The translations under genes were made by a program, and so were the position numbers. This document shows, piece after piece, positions 25,231 through 34,329 of a stretch of DNA of 64,000 nucleotides (positions within the stretch are counted from its first letter, which is position 1; every line of letters begins with the position of its first letter). The notes below the pieces were generated by a model, which was not told the origin of the DNA, searched no databases, and was given only the letters and a program-made list of their open reading frames with translations. This DNA is from Bradyrhizobium sp. SRS-191 (GTDB taxonomy: Bacteria; Pseudomonadota; Alphaproteobacteria; Rhizobiales; Xanthobacteraceae), in contig NZ_JANBVS010000025.1 in NCBI RefSeq assembly GCF_024586915.1, forward strand, positions 1 to 64,000, in the 5' to 3' direction.

Positions 25231-27222
25231 ATGGGCGTCATGAACAGAACAGCTCTCGGCGCGGCGTTCCTGGCGGCGCTGGCGATCTCCCACCCGGCCG
25301 GCTGCCGGGCCGACGCCGCGGAGCCGGCGACGCCATCGCTGCCGGCAGGATCGGTCGCGACATTGTTGCCGGCAGATCGAGCGGTCGCTTGGACGCCGGG
25401 CCTGATGTCAGCAGGCGGAATTCCGAGCCGCACCGTGATCTATCGAACGTTGTCACCCGGCGGCGCCGACGACACCGCCGCGATCCAGGCGGCGCTCAAC
25501 GCCGCGCCGATCGGGCAGGTGGTGATGCTCGGACCGGGCACGTTCATTCTCGGCGAGCCGCTATTGATCAATCGACCAGTGACGCTGCGCGGCTCAGGTG
25601 CGGGTGTGACCAAGCTCGTCAAGCCAAACGGCGCAAGGATGAGAACGTCTGCGATCATCGCCGGCACCAGTGGGATTCTTGCGCCGGTCGATCCGAGCTC
25701 GTACGCCTATGATCCCAAGCCCGTCATCATCATCGGTCCATCCCGATGGAATAACGGCCCCGACAGCACCGCCTCGCGGAGCTTGGCGGCCGATGGCAGC
25801 CAGGGGGCGACGAGCGTTACGCTGGCCACTGCCGCGCAGCTGCGGCCGGGTGACATCGTCCTGCTCGACGAAGTCTCCGGCGCGTCGTGGCAGGCGACGC
25901 CATCCGGCTTTCCGTCGAACGCCAGAGTTTGGCAAGGCGACCGGGTCGCTTGGAACATGCACAATCCGGTGCAGCCGGGCGACGACAATGGCGCGGCGAA
26001 TGCCTCGGGTCCATATGATCAGATGCCGGGCGTGCTGCCGAAATCGATGTCGTGGTTCGCGCGGACCGACCGGGCGACCTCGGAGATCAAGGAGATCGCA
26101 TCGGTCTCAGGAGCCACGGTGACGTTCACCTCGCCGCTGACGATCAGTTACCGCACCAGCCACCAGGCTCAGCTCACCCCGTACAGCACCGATCCGAACA
26201 GCGCCGGCCACGCGGCCAACAACCGCGACATCCATGTCGCCCATGTGGGCGTGGAGGATCTCACCATCGTCGGCGGCGCGGATGGAGCACTGAGGTTCGA
26301 GACCGCGGCCTATTCATGGGCCAAGGCGATCGAGGTCACGCAGTGGCTCGGCGAGGGCGTGGCGATCAACAATTCGTTCAGGGTCGAGCTGCGCGACTCC
26401 TACATTCACGCAGGCTCATGGCCTCAGCCCGGCGGCGCCGGATATGCGCTCAGCCTTGCCTGGGGGTCGTCTGAGGTCCTGATCGAGAACAATATCCTCG
26501 TCGACGTCTGCAAGACCATGGTGTTCCGCTCGTCCGGCGCCGGCAGCGTCGTCGGTTACAACTACGCCGACGATTCGTTCGATTTCGACAATCCCGGCTG
26601 GGTCGAGGTCGGGATCAACGCGTCGCACATGGCGGGCTCGCACCACGTCCTGTTCGAGGGCAACCTGTCCCACAACGCCGACAGCGACTTTACGCACGGC
26701 AACGCCATCTACCTGACCTTCTTCCGCAATCATCTGACCGGCCAGCGCCAGCGCTTCGTCGATCGTTCCGGCGTCCGCGCTGTCGGCCTCGCTTATGGAT
26801 CGTGGTGGGATTCCTTTGTCGGCAATGTGCTGGGCCAATCCGGCCGCATGAGGGGGTGGAGCTATGATGATCCCTCGATGGTCGCCAATACGGCACGCTG
26901 GGGGCAGGGGGGAGCGGGCAACATCTGGATGCTTGGCTACGATCCGGAGCGATGGACGATGGCGCCGGATCCGAAGACGCTGGCGACGGTTATCCGCGGT
27001 GGCAATTTCGATTATCTCACCAACAGGATTGTCTGGACTGAGGGGCTGCAAGCGCGGCCTTTGCCGCCTTCGTTGTATCTCAGCGCAAAGCCCGCGTTCT
27101 TCGGCGATCTCTCCTGGCCCTGGGTCGATCCGGCCGGCAATACCAAGCTGCATACGCTGCCGGCCAAGGCGCGGCTCGATGCGGGCACACCGTTCGCGGT
27201 AGCGCCAGCGACGTCACGATAG
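25231..27222 (+). CDS. Secreted parallel beta-helix protein (pectate-lyase/GH55-like)
   Basis: 663 residues from the ATG at 25231 (GGAGG about 13 bases upstream). Signal peptide MNRTALGAAFLAALAISHPA with cleavage near CRADA. The next segment (PGGADDTAAIQAALNAAP, then VVMLGPGTFILGEPLLINRP) is the start of a pectate-lyase-3/GH55 right-handed beta-helix, followed by many short strand repeats with Asn and Gly turns (for example SSEVLIENNILVDV). Such proteins in exopolysaccharide loci are usually lyases or hydrolases that trim or degrade the polymer. Catalytic residues cannot be assigned from sequence alone. Confidence 0.8.
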   Translation: MGVMNRTALGAAFLAALAISHPAGCRADAAEPATPSLPAGSVATLLPADRAVAWTPGLMSAGGIPSRTVIYRTLSPGGADDTAAIQAALNAAPIGQVVMLGPGTFILGEPLLINRPVTLRGSGAGVTKLVKPNGARMRTSAIIAGTSGILAPVDPSSYAYDPKPVIIIGPSRWNNGPDSTASRSLAADGSQGATSVTLATAAQLRPGDIVLLDEVSGASWQATPSGFPSNARVWQGDRVAWNMHNPVQPGDDNGAANASGPYDQMPGVLPKSMSWFARTDRATSEIKEIASVSGATVTFTSPLTISYRTSHQAQLTPYSTDPNSAGHAANNRDIHVAHVGVEDLTIVGGADGALRFETAAYSWAKAIEVTQWLGEGVAINNSFRVELRDSYIHAGSWPQPGGAGYALSLAWGSSEVLIENNILVDVCKTMVFRSSGAGSVVGYNYADDSFDFDNPGWVEVGINASHMAGSHHVLFEGNLSHNADSDFTHGNAIYLTFFRNHLTGQRQRFVDRSGVRAVGLAYGSWWDSFVGNVLGQSGRMRGWSYDDPSMVANTARWGQGGAGNIWMLGYDPERWTMAPDPKTLATVIRGGNFDYLTNRIVWTEGLQARPLPPSLYLSAKPAFFGDLSWPWVDPAGNTKLHTLPAKARLDAGTPFAVAPATSR

Positions 27223-27237
27223 CCCGCCAGGGACGGT

Positions 27238-28701
27238 TCAACAGCGGACGCCGAGTCGCGGCTTCCACAGTGGGCGTGCGCGAGCGAAACGGGCAGAGCG
27301 CCCGCTTGCCGGTTGCCGGCCGGGCATCGTGAGCGGCGACTGCCGCCAATAGCGCGCGGCTTCCACGGTCACGAGCACGAACACGACCCAGGACACGTCG
27401 AAGGCGCGCAGCCATAGCGTTTCGAGAAAATTGTAGGACATGACGAACAAGGCGACCGACAGCAGGATCCATGCGCGCCTGTAGTCATGGTCCATCACGC
27501 GGCCGATGACGTGAACGGTCGTTGCGAGGAATACGATGAGGAAGGCGAAGCCGACATAGCCGAGCTCCAGCATGGCGTCATAATAGCCGTTGTGCGAGTT
27601 CGGCATGGCTTTCACCCAACCGGGTGCGTCCGTGATGCTCGGCGCATCCGCGCCGACGAGCCAGAAGCTCTGATACCCCCAGCCCAGCAGCGGCCGCTTC
27701 GCAATCTCCATTTCCGAGAAGGCCCAGATCGTCGTGCGGCCAGTGAAGCTGGAATCCCCGGTCAGCAGATAGGCGATGCGGCTCGTGGTGAAGCCGGCGA
27801 GCTCGCCGAACACGAAATAGCCGAGGATGAGAGCCGCGAGGATCAGGACCGGAGCAAGCCGGAATGTCCTGGAGACCAGGAGCGTCAGCAGGGCGAGGAC
27901 GGGGGCCACGAGGGCGAGGCCGAGCGCCGTCTTCGAACTCGAGAGGAAGATCAGGACGACCGCGGCGATCGCCACGACGATGCCAAGGGCGCGACGAAAG
28001 CCCGGGTGCAGCAGTTCGTGAACCGACAGCAGAAAAGCGATCGCCGCGAACTCGCCGAGCAGGTTCTTGCCCGAGAAATAGCCCTGGTAGCCGATGTCGA
28101 CGACCGCGGAGCCGTATTGCGCATAGGTCGCATAGCCGCCGGGGATCAGCGCGACGTTGAGGATCACGCCAGCCGCGAAACAGAGAAATGCGCCGCGCAG
28201 GATGTCGGCGCGCGGATTCGACAACAAGGCTGGCAGCACGACGGCCATCAGCACCATCGCCTCCTGCACGAAGCGGACGAAGGCGAATTCCGGCTTGAAC
28301 GCCCAGGCGATGCTGGCGCCGGCGAAAGCAAAATAGGCGCAGAGGCTGACGATGTTCGGGGGAACGACGAGGCGGCCGCCGCGCGCCAGCCGGTGAGCCG
28401 CAACGATCATGGCAACGGCCGCCAGCGCCGGCCAGAAGATTCGGTTTTCGACGCGGCTTTCCAGCAGGCCTTGAAGTCCCGGCGACGGTGGGAACATGAA
28501 ATAGATCAGCGGCTGAATGAGCGCGGAGTAGGCGAAGGCCAGCACCGGGATCAGCGCGAAGATGTCGAAGCCCGCCCCGCGAGCACGGGGTGAAACAGCC
28601 GCTGTCAATGTCGTCGCCTGGACTCTGGGCATTGGCGCTCTGTTTTCAAACCATCGGAATCGAACGTCCGGCACGCTGCGTAGCGGCAGCCGAATAATCA
28701 T
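27238..28701 (-). CDS. O-antigen ligase/polymerase family protein (Wzy-like)
   Basis: 487-residue protein with roughly ten to twelve membrane segments and the large periplasmic loop typical of Wzy/WaaL: YGSAVVDIGYQGYFSGKNLLGEF, LSSSKTALGLAL, FTGRTTIWAFSEMEIAKRPLLGWGYQSFW, and MPNSHNGYYDAMLELGYVG with the conserved His. It likely polymerises repeat units on the periplasmic face. A shorter start at 28632 (MPRVQA) is possible. Convergent with the beta-helix gene, 15 bases apart. Confidence 0.88.
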   Translation of the reverse strand: MIIRLPLRSVPDVRFRWFENRAPMPRVQATTLTAAVSPRARGAGFDIFALIPVLAFAYSALIQPLIYFMFPPSPGLQGLLESRVENRIFWPALAAVAMIVAAHRLARGGRLVVPPNIVSLCAYFAFAGASIAWAFKPEFAFVRFVQEAMVLMAVVLPALLSNPRADILRGAFLCFAAGVILNVALIPGGYATYAQYGSAVVDIGYQGYFSGKNLLGEFAAIAFLLSVHELLHPGFRRALGIVVAIAAVVLIFLSSSKTALGLALVAPVLALLTLLVSRTFRLAPVLILAALILGYFVFGELAGFTTSRIAYLLTGDSSFTGRTTIWAFSEMEIAKRPLLGWGYQSFWLVGADAPSITDAPGWVKAMPNSHNGYYDAMLELGYVGFAFLIVFLATTVHVIGRVMDHDYRRAWILLSVALFVMSYNFLETLWLRAFDVSWVVFVLVTVEAARYWRQSPLTMPGRQPASGRSARFARARPLWKPRLGVRC

Positions 28702-28931
28702 GGTCTGGATCCCGAATTAAATAAAGACATTTCATGAGATGGGGCGAGTCTTGCTGCTAGCCCGTCGAAAATATGCTTTGTCATTCACAATTAAACCATA
28801 TTAAATGGATCGGATGATTTAAAATTAAATGATGGTTTGGGGCCGCCGTCTTCAGGCAGGGCGATGGCGAGGCCGGGATCCCCCCGGCACGGCATCCTCG
28901 TGCAGCAAGGCGGATTGAGGGAGAGCGGTCG
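28702..28931. promoter_or_regulatory. AT-rich divergent promoter region
   Basis: 230 bases between the leftward polymerase and the rightward GT26-STAS gene. Words GAATTAAATAAAG (about 28715), CAATTAAACC (28788), ATATTAAATGG (28798) and GATTTAAAATTAAATGATGG (28816) give four AT-rich blocks in about 120 bases. Confidence 0.45.
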
Positions 28932-30146
28932 ATGCTGACCACGCAGGACTTGCAGGAGGCGGGGCGCTCCTCCTACCGCGTGGACCGCGTCCGCGCGGGT
29001 CGAGGCTGGTCCGAGGTCGAGACGCCGACGGCCGATTCTGCTGTTCCCGACGACCTGGCGCGGGATGTCTATTGTGTCCTCGGTGTGCCGGTCGACGCCA
29101 TCGGCATGCGCGGTGTTCTGCGCCGTATCCGCGACGCCGCCCGCCGCAAGACCCGCTATCTGATCTCCACGCCAAATCTCAATTTCCTGGTGGCGAGCCA
29201 GTCCGACCGGAGCTTCAGGGAGTCGCTCATCTTGAGCGACCTCTGCACTGTCGACGGCATGCCGGTGGTCTGGATCGCCCGGTTGGTCGGGATTCCGATC
29301 AAGAGCCGCACGGCCGGCGCAGACATTTTCGATGCACTGAAGTCGGATGAGGGGTCGGCGAGCGCGCTGAATCTGTTTCTGTTCGGAGGCCCGCAAGGGG
29401 CCGCCGAACTGGCTGCGCGGCGGCTGAACAGCCAGCCCAGCGGACTGCGATGCGTCGGCTGGTCGAACCCCGGCTACTGCTCCGCCGAGGAAATGAGCCG
29501 GGATCACATCATCAATGAGATCAATGCCAGCGGTGCGGATTTTCTGGTTGCGTCCCTGAGCAGTCAGAAGGGGCAGTCCTGGCTTCAGCGCAATCATGAG
29601 CGCCTCGAGATTCCCGTTCGTGCCCATCTCGGGGCTGCGCTGAATTTCCAGGCCGGTACGGTGGCGCGGGCGCCGGAGATCCTGCGCCGGCTCGGCCTGG
29701 AGTGGCTGTGGCGCATCAAGGAGGAGCCGTATCTCTGGCGACGCTACTGGCATGACGGCACGGCGATGCTGCGCCTCGTGGTCACCCACGTGCTGCCCTT
29801 CGTGTTCTGGGCCTGGTGGATGCGGCGGACGCATGAGCGGGGAGAGGCGCTGACGATCACCCAGGACTACGGTACGCGGGCGGTCACGCTGAGCCTGTCG
29901 GGCCCCGCGGATGCGCGTCATGTCGACCGCGCCATTCCGGTCTTCCGGGCCGCGGTTGCTGCCCGCAAGCCGGTGACGCTCGACTTTTCCAATGTCTGCG
30001 CCATCGATGCGCGCTTCCTCGGGCTGCTGTTGATGTTGAGGAAGCAGTTGGCCGCGAACGGGTCCGGCGCTGCCTTCGTCGGCGTCTCCCCGCTGCTGGC
30101 GAGGATCTTCCATTTCGGCGGCCTGGATCTCCATGACCGCCCTTGA
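28932..30146 (+). CDS. WecB/TagA/CpsF (GT26) glycosyltransferase with C-terminal STAS-like domain
   Basis: 404 residues. Residues about 45-270 are a GT26 transferase: LGVPVDAIGM, YLISTPNLNFLVASQSD, DGMPVVWIARLVG and GAALNFQAGTVARAPEILRRLGLEWLWR are family hallmarks; these enzymes transfer N-acetyl-mannosamine or related sugars to lipid-linked intermediates. A hydrophobic/aromatic stretch (VLPFVFWAWWMRR, about 283-297) is followed by residues about 305-404 that read as a STAS/anti-sigma-antagonist-like fold (AVTLSLSGPADARHVDRAI, VTLDFSNVCAIDARFLGLLLML, LLARIFHFGGLD). The conserved phosphorylatable Ser of signalling STAS proteins appears replaced (CAIDARFLG). Preceded by GGGAG. Confidence 0.83.
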   Translation: MLTTQDLQEAGRSSYRVDRVRAGRGWSEVETPTADSAVPDDLARDVYCVLGVPVDAIGMRGVLRRIRDAARRKTRYLISTPNLNFLVASQSDRSFRESLILSDLCTVDGMPVVWIARLVGIPIKSRTAGADIFDALKSDEGSASALNLFLFGGPQGAAELAARRLNSQPSGLRCVGWSNPGYCSAEEMSRDHIINEINASGADFLVASLSSQKGQSWLQRNHERLEIPVRAHLGAALNFQAGTVARAPEILRRLGLEWLWRIKEEPYLWRRYWHDGTAMLRLVVTHVLPFVFWAWWMRRTHERGEALTITQDYGTRAVTLSLSGPADARHVDRAIPVFRAAVAARKPVTLDFSNVCAIDARFLGLLLMLRKQLAANGSGAAFVGVSPLLARIFHFGGLDLHDRP

Positions 30147-30212
30147 ACCATCCCGGCGATCCGCGCGTTCCTTCGCGCCGTCGTGCCCCGATTGCCGTAG
30201 CGGAGACGAGCG

Positions 30213-31244
30213 GTGAGCGCGGCAGGACAGACACGGCGCGAGGTGCTGATCGACTTCTACCGAAGCTGCTCGATGCTGTTCGTGTTCTATCACCACACTG
30301 CAAACGTGTTTCCCGACTCCGTCGATCTGTTCACGAAGTTCAATCCCTTTGCGGAACTGTTCGTCGTGATCTCTGGCTTCATGGTCGGCTACGTCTACCT
30401 GCACAAGGATCACTACGGGGAGCTCGTCAGCCGCGGGCTGAAAGTTCTCGCCGCTTACTTCGTGATCTCGGTCCCGGTTGCCATCGGCATGGCCGTCCTG
30501 GGCAAGAAGCGCGAGCCGGTTGGGCAGGCGATCTTCGACGTGATCACGTTCCAGTCCGAGCCGACCAGCATCACCATCCTCAAATTCTACGGGATGATGT
30601 TCCTGCTGCTGCCGCTGATCCTGCCGCTGTTCAAGCGCAACAGGGCGCTCGTGCTCGCGGTGTCGGCGGCCATCTTTGTGGTCTGCACCTGGTTCGCGAG
30701 TACCGAGGCCGGCGGGCTCGAGAACCCGGCCGCGATCCTGTTGCTGTTCTCGCTGCAGATGCAGCTGTTCCTGATGATCGGGACCTGGCTCGGAGACCTC
30801 CATCGCCGCGGCCGCCTGATCGGCCGGCCGTTCTACATGGCGATGGCGGCTGTCTTCGTCTTCGGGGTGCTGCTCGACGGGTGGCTGGGCTTTCCGAGCA
30901 ATGGCGAGAAGTATCCGTACCGGTTCGACAAGCTCATCAACCTGTTGTGGACCCTGCCGCTGCTGATGGCGCTGCTGTGGGCCATGTTCGCGCGCACCAG
31001 GCGGTCGCCGGCGGTGTCGCTGGTGCTCAATGTCGGCCAGAACTCGCTGATCGCGTTCCTGGGGTCGGAGGTCGTTCGCCAGTCGGTCAAGCTGGCGCTC
31101 CTGATCGGGGGAATTCACCCGCAGGTGCTCGGCCAGACCCTGGTGGGCCTCGTCGACGTCATCGTGGTCACGGTCGCGCTCTGGCTCTACAGCACGCATT
31201 GGCGGCATCAGGCCCCGTTGCTGCAACCGCAGGGTGGCCGGTAG
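30213..31244 (+). CDS. OpgC-like membrane acyltransferase
   Basis: 343-residue membrane protein with about ten hydrophobic segments. The start DFYRSCSMLFVFYHHTAN resembles OpgC/acyltransferase-3 proteins that succinylate glucans; FVVISGFMVGYVYL and NSLIAFLGSEVVRQSV are typical of the OpgC group. GTG start at 30213 with GGAG about eight bases upstream. A second acyl-modifying enzyme of this locus, next to the GT26-STAS gene in the same direction. Acyl group and acceptor unknown. Confidence 0.82.
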   Translation: MSAAGQTRREVLIDFYRSCSMLFVFYHHTANVFPDSVDLFTKFNPFAELFVVISGFMVGYVYLHKDHYGELVSRGLKVLAAYFVISVPVAIGMAVLGKKREPVGQAIFDVITFQSEPTSITILKFYGMMFLLLPLILPLFKRNRALVLAVSAAIFVVCTWFASTEAGGLENPAAILLLFSLQMQLFLMIGTWLGDLHRRGRLIGRPFYMAMAAVFVFGVLLDGWLGFPSNGEKYPYRFDKLINLLWTLPLLMALLWAMFARTRRSPAVSLVLNVGQNSLIAFLGSEVVRQSVKLALLIGGIHPQVLGQTLVGLVDVIVVTVALWLYSTHWRHQAPLLQPQGGR

Positions 31245-31365
31245 CGGCGTTTTCCGCGGTGCGGTGTTGCTCCCATGCGCTTGTTCGAATCTCCCGCAGC
31301 GGCTTAGCTCATCGCTAACCAATCGCCGCTAGCCTCTCGCCGACGCCGAGGAGGCATGAACATTG

Positions 31366-31626
31366 ATGTGGGTGATCGCGCTTCATTTTGCAGCGGGAGC
31401 AGTGGCCGGAGCGATCTTCAAGGTTCGCACGCTGCTGGCGCTCGTCGCGATCAGCTTCGCGGAGTTCATCGCCGTCTCGATCCTGAGCGGCCTCTCCGCG
31501 GCACTGCCCTGGATCGGTGGTCTCGTCGCCGTCCAGGTCGGCTATCTCCTCGGCATCTCTCTGCGCGGCGTGCTGGAGCGCGCCGGCATCGCGCATCCCT
31601 CCATCCGTCCCGAGCATCAGCGTTGA
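31366..31626 (+). CDS. Small two-helix membrane protein
   Basis: 86 residues, almost entirely two or three hydrophobic helices (MWVIALHFAAGAVAGAIF, LLALVAISFAEFIAVSILS, LPWIGGLVAVQVGYLLGISL) with a short polar C-terminus. GAGGAGG at 31348-31354 precedes the ATG at 31366; a TTG one codon upstream or an out-of-frame ATG at 31356 are alternatives. Small membrane proteins of this size in rhizobial polysaccharide loci sometimes act as ExoX-like modulators of the initiating transferase, but I see no clear ExoX match; the role is open. Convergent with the BY-kinase. Confidence 0.65.
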   Translation: MWVIALHFAAGAVAGAIFKVRTLLALVAISFAEFIAVSILSGLSAALPWIGGLVAVQVGYLLGISLRGVLERAGIAHPSIRPEHQR

Positions 31627-31683
31627 GCCTCGGGCGGACCGCCGCTACGGCGGACGCCGCGCGGCGGCGTGCCTCACCCGGAT

Positions 31684-34041
31684 CTACTCCGCCATGACGC
31701 TCCCGTAGCGGGCGTAGTATTTGTGGTTGTAGTAGTCGCCGAAATGATCGGCATAACGCTTCAGCGCCTTCATGTCGGTCTTGTTCAGCACCACGCCGAG
31801 CAGCGCGTCGTAGACGTTCGGCGCCGTGTTCAGGGCATGCTCGACCACGTCCGCCGGCGTCCGCCCCCATTCCACCACGAGGACGAAGCTGTCGAGCAGC
31901 CCGGAGATGGCGCGGGCATCGACCACGGGAGCAAGCGGCGGCAGATCGACGATGACGTAGTCATAGCTGTCCCGCAACTGCTCGAACAACCTGCGCATCT
32001 GCTCGTTGGCGAGAATGTCGCTGCTGCCGCTCGCGGCACCCTTGGCCGGCAGGAACTGCAACCGCGTCACCGGATCGGTCCACAGCGCGTCCTCGAGCGG
32101 GCGCGCGCCGGTCACGACGTCGACGACGCCGGCGCAGGCATGCGGCGCCAGCATGGCGGACAACGACGGATTCCTGAGGTCGCAATCGACGACGATGACC
32201 CGCTTGCCCGAGCTGGCGAACAACTGGGCGAGCGAGGCGGCGATCACGGACTTGCCCTCGTCGGGCAGCGCCGAGGTGAGACCGAAGACCTTGCGCGAGC
32301 TGCGGCTCGGATCCTGCTCGATGGCGACCTTCAGCGAACGGATCGATTCCGCGAAACGTGAGGATGGCATGGCAGAGGCCGCCCAGCAGGTCCCCGGACC
32401 ACGCGTCACCAGGCGCTGGCCGTCGTCCGCCGGCGTCGTAGCGGGCAGCTTGAGAGCCGCTTCCCGGGTGACCCTGTCGACATCAGCGAGATTGAGCAGA
32501 GGCACGACCGAAAGACAGGGCAGGCGCAGCCGATCTTCGACCTGATTGGTCGTGCGGAAGCTGCGATCCTTGAATTCCCGCAGCAGCCCCAGCCCTCCGC
32601 CGAGCGCGAGGCCGCCGAACAGGCCGATGCCCAGCAGCACGATCGACTTCGGCTTGCTCTTCTTCTTGGGCGGGGTCGCAGCGGAAATCACCCGCGCCTT
32701 CGCAATCGGAAACGAACCCTGCTGGACCGAGCCCATGTAGCGCTGCAGGAAGGTGTCGTAGAGGGCGCGATATCCCTTGGCGCTGGTCTCGAGCTCCCGG
32801 ATGCTGACCTCGGCGGCCCTGGTGTCCTGCGACCGTGCCACGGCCTGCGCGAGCTGCTTTTCGATCTCCTGCTGCTGCTGCTTGGCCTCCGCATAATCGT
32901 GCCGGGCAACGTCGGCGAGGCGTCGCACTTCGTCGAGAATGGCCTGGCGGATGCTCTTCATCGTGGCGCGGATGTTGACGACGGCCTGATGATCATTGCC
33001 GAACTTGGCGGCGTACTCGTATTCCCGCTTCGCATTGTCGAGATATTGCTGGCGCAGGCTGTTGATGATCTGTGTGCTGTTCGAATTGCTGAGAGACAGG
33101 CCGTCGGGCGGATTGAGATTGCCGCTCAGCTCGGCCGGAGAGAAGTCCGAGACCGAAGCAAAGCTGTCGATCGGCTTGTCGGAACCGCTGGACGCCAGCA
33201 TCTCGTCGAACCGGTTCAGCCTGGTCATCAGCGAGGCTGCGTGCGTCCGGGCGGCGACCAGGCGATTGGTCAGTTCGGTGACCTGCTGCTGGTCCATGAA
33301 CCGGCCGTCGGCGGAGATGATGTTGTGCCGGCTCTTCAGGTCGTTCACGGCGCGTTCGGCCGCCGTGGCGTCGTTGCCGAGATCCTGCAGGCGTTCGTGC
33401 AGCCAGGCGGTGACGGTCCGGTGCTCGTTGGCTTCCGCCTTCACCTGCTGGTCGAAATACTCCTTGACGATGGCGTTGGCGATCATCGCGGCGCGCTGCG
33501 GATCGCTGGCACTGTAGTCGACTTCGACGACCGTGCTGGTGCCGATCCGGAATGCGTTCATCCGGCGCTGGAATTCGTCGAGCAGATCGTCCATCGACGG
33601 CGTCACCGGCTCCGGTGCCGCGCCGGACAGCCGGCGCATGGCGTCCACGACGCCGTGCAGCGGACTCGCCTTGCCGCTGTAATCGGGATCATCGGCGAGG
33701 TTCAGCTTGGTGATGACGGCGGTTGCGATCGACTTGGATTTCAGGATCTCGATCTGGGATTCCATGTCGAGCGGCGGGTCGTCCTGCGCCGGTTGGGGCT
33801 GCAGGACCGGCGGCTTCGCGCTGCCGAGCATGATCTTTACGTCAGCCGAAAAGGTCGGGGGGATCATCTTCAGGACGGCGAAGCTGGCTGCGAGCGACGC
33901 GGCGGCGGTGATCGCGATCACCAGATAGCGCCGCCGCAGGAAGCCCAGCGCGAGGTCGAACGGGCCGGGACCGGCGCGCTCCCAGCCCTGGTCCTGCTGG
34001 GATGTGAAGGCCACCGTGCTAGCGTTTGGGTTGTGCAGCAT
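31684..34041 (-). CDS. Polysaccharide co-polymerase with tyrosine autokinase (Wzz/BY-kinase fusion, ExoP-like)
   Basis: 785 residues. Wzz domain with first membrane helix near residue 35 (YLVIAITAAASLAASFAVL), long coiled-coil periplasmic region (about 180-450), second helix near 475 (SIVLLGIGLFGGLALGGGLG), then a BY-kinase domain. The kinase has Walker A (GLTSALPDEGKS), Walker A' (VIVVDCDLRNP) and Walker B (YVIVDLPPLAP), and ends in a tyrosine cluster with Tyr at 763, 770, 771, 775, 776 and 779. Such proteins set chain length and control polymer export through reversible tyrosine phosphorylation. The gene reads leftward from an AT-rich upstream region. Confidence 0.93.
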   Translation of the reverse strand: MLHNPNASTVAFTSQQDQGWERAGPGPFDLALGFLRRRYLVIAITAAASLAASFAVLKMIPPTFSADVKIMLGSAKPPVLQPQPAQDDPPLDMESQIEILKSKSIATAVITKLNLADDPDYSGKASPLHGVVDAMRRLSGAAPEPVTPSMDDLLDEFQRRMNAFRIGTSTVVEVDYSASDPQRAAMIANAIVKEYFDQQVKAEANEHRTVTAWLHERLQDLGNDATAAERAVNDLKSRHNIISADGRFMDQQQVTELTNRLVAARTHAASLMTRLNRFDEMLASSGSDKPIDSFASVSDFSPAELSGNLNPPDGLSLSNSNSTQIINSLRQQYLDNAKREYEYAAKFGNDHQAVVNIRATMKSIRQAILDEVRRLADVARHDYAEAKQQQQEIEKQLAQAVARSQDTRAAEVSIRELETSAKGYRALYDTFLQRYMGSVQQGSFPIAKARVISAATPPKKKSKPKSIVLLGIGLFGGLALGGGLGLLREFKDRSFRTTNQVEDRLRLPCLSVVPLLNLADVDRVTREAALKLPATTPADDGQRLVTRGPGTCWAASAMPSSRFAESIRSLKVAIEQDPSRSSRKVFGLTSALPDEGKSVIAASLAQLFASSGKRVIVVDCDLRNPSLSAMLAPHACAGVVDVVTGARPLEDALWTDPVTRLQFLPAKGAASGSSDILANEQMRRLFEQLRDSYDYVIVDLPPLAPVVDARAISGLLDSFVLVVEWGRTPADVVEHALNTAPNVYDALLGVVLNKTDMKALKRYADHFGDYYNHKYYARYGSVMAE

Positions 34042-34205
34042 GTTCGTGAAGCTTCATCAGTTGCGCTTCGGAGGTCGGAGCCGTCCGGGGGCCTGCCAAA
34101 ACAAGGATTTGATTGTCTGAGACTTTAAATGATCGATCGGGCGCGTGATTTAATTTATATTAAATCCAATTTTGCCCAGCAAGTGGCGTTTTAAAATTAA
34201 ATAAC
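34042..34205. promoter_or_regulatory. AT-rich upstream region of the BY-kinase gene
   Basis: 164 bases with GACTTTAAATG (about 34121), GATTTAATTTATATTAAATCC (34147-34167, read as two adjacent words) and GTTTTAAAATTAAATAACG (34188 onward). This is the rightmost gap where I see such words. Confidence 0.45.
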
Positions 34206-34329
34206 GTGTGTGACGAGAGCGTGAGGCGCGGGCTGATGCGGATCGGGACGCGTTGGCGGAGGTTCATTGGGGGTGGGCGCCGGACCATGTGGCCGGGGTG
34301 GCCGGGCAGGCGGGATGGTCCGTCTGATC

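Noticed and set aside
28791..31322. 843-residue open frame on the minus strand
   Set aside because: Antisense to the GT26-STAS and acyltransferase genes; Gln/Arg/His-rich low-complexity reading typical of the reverse frame of GC-rich genes.
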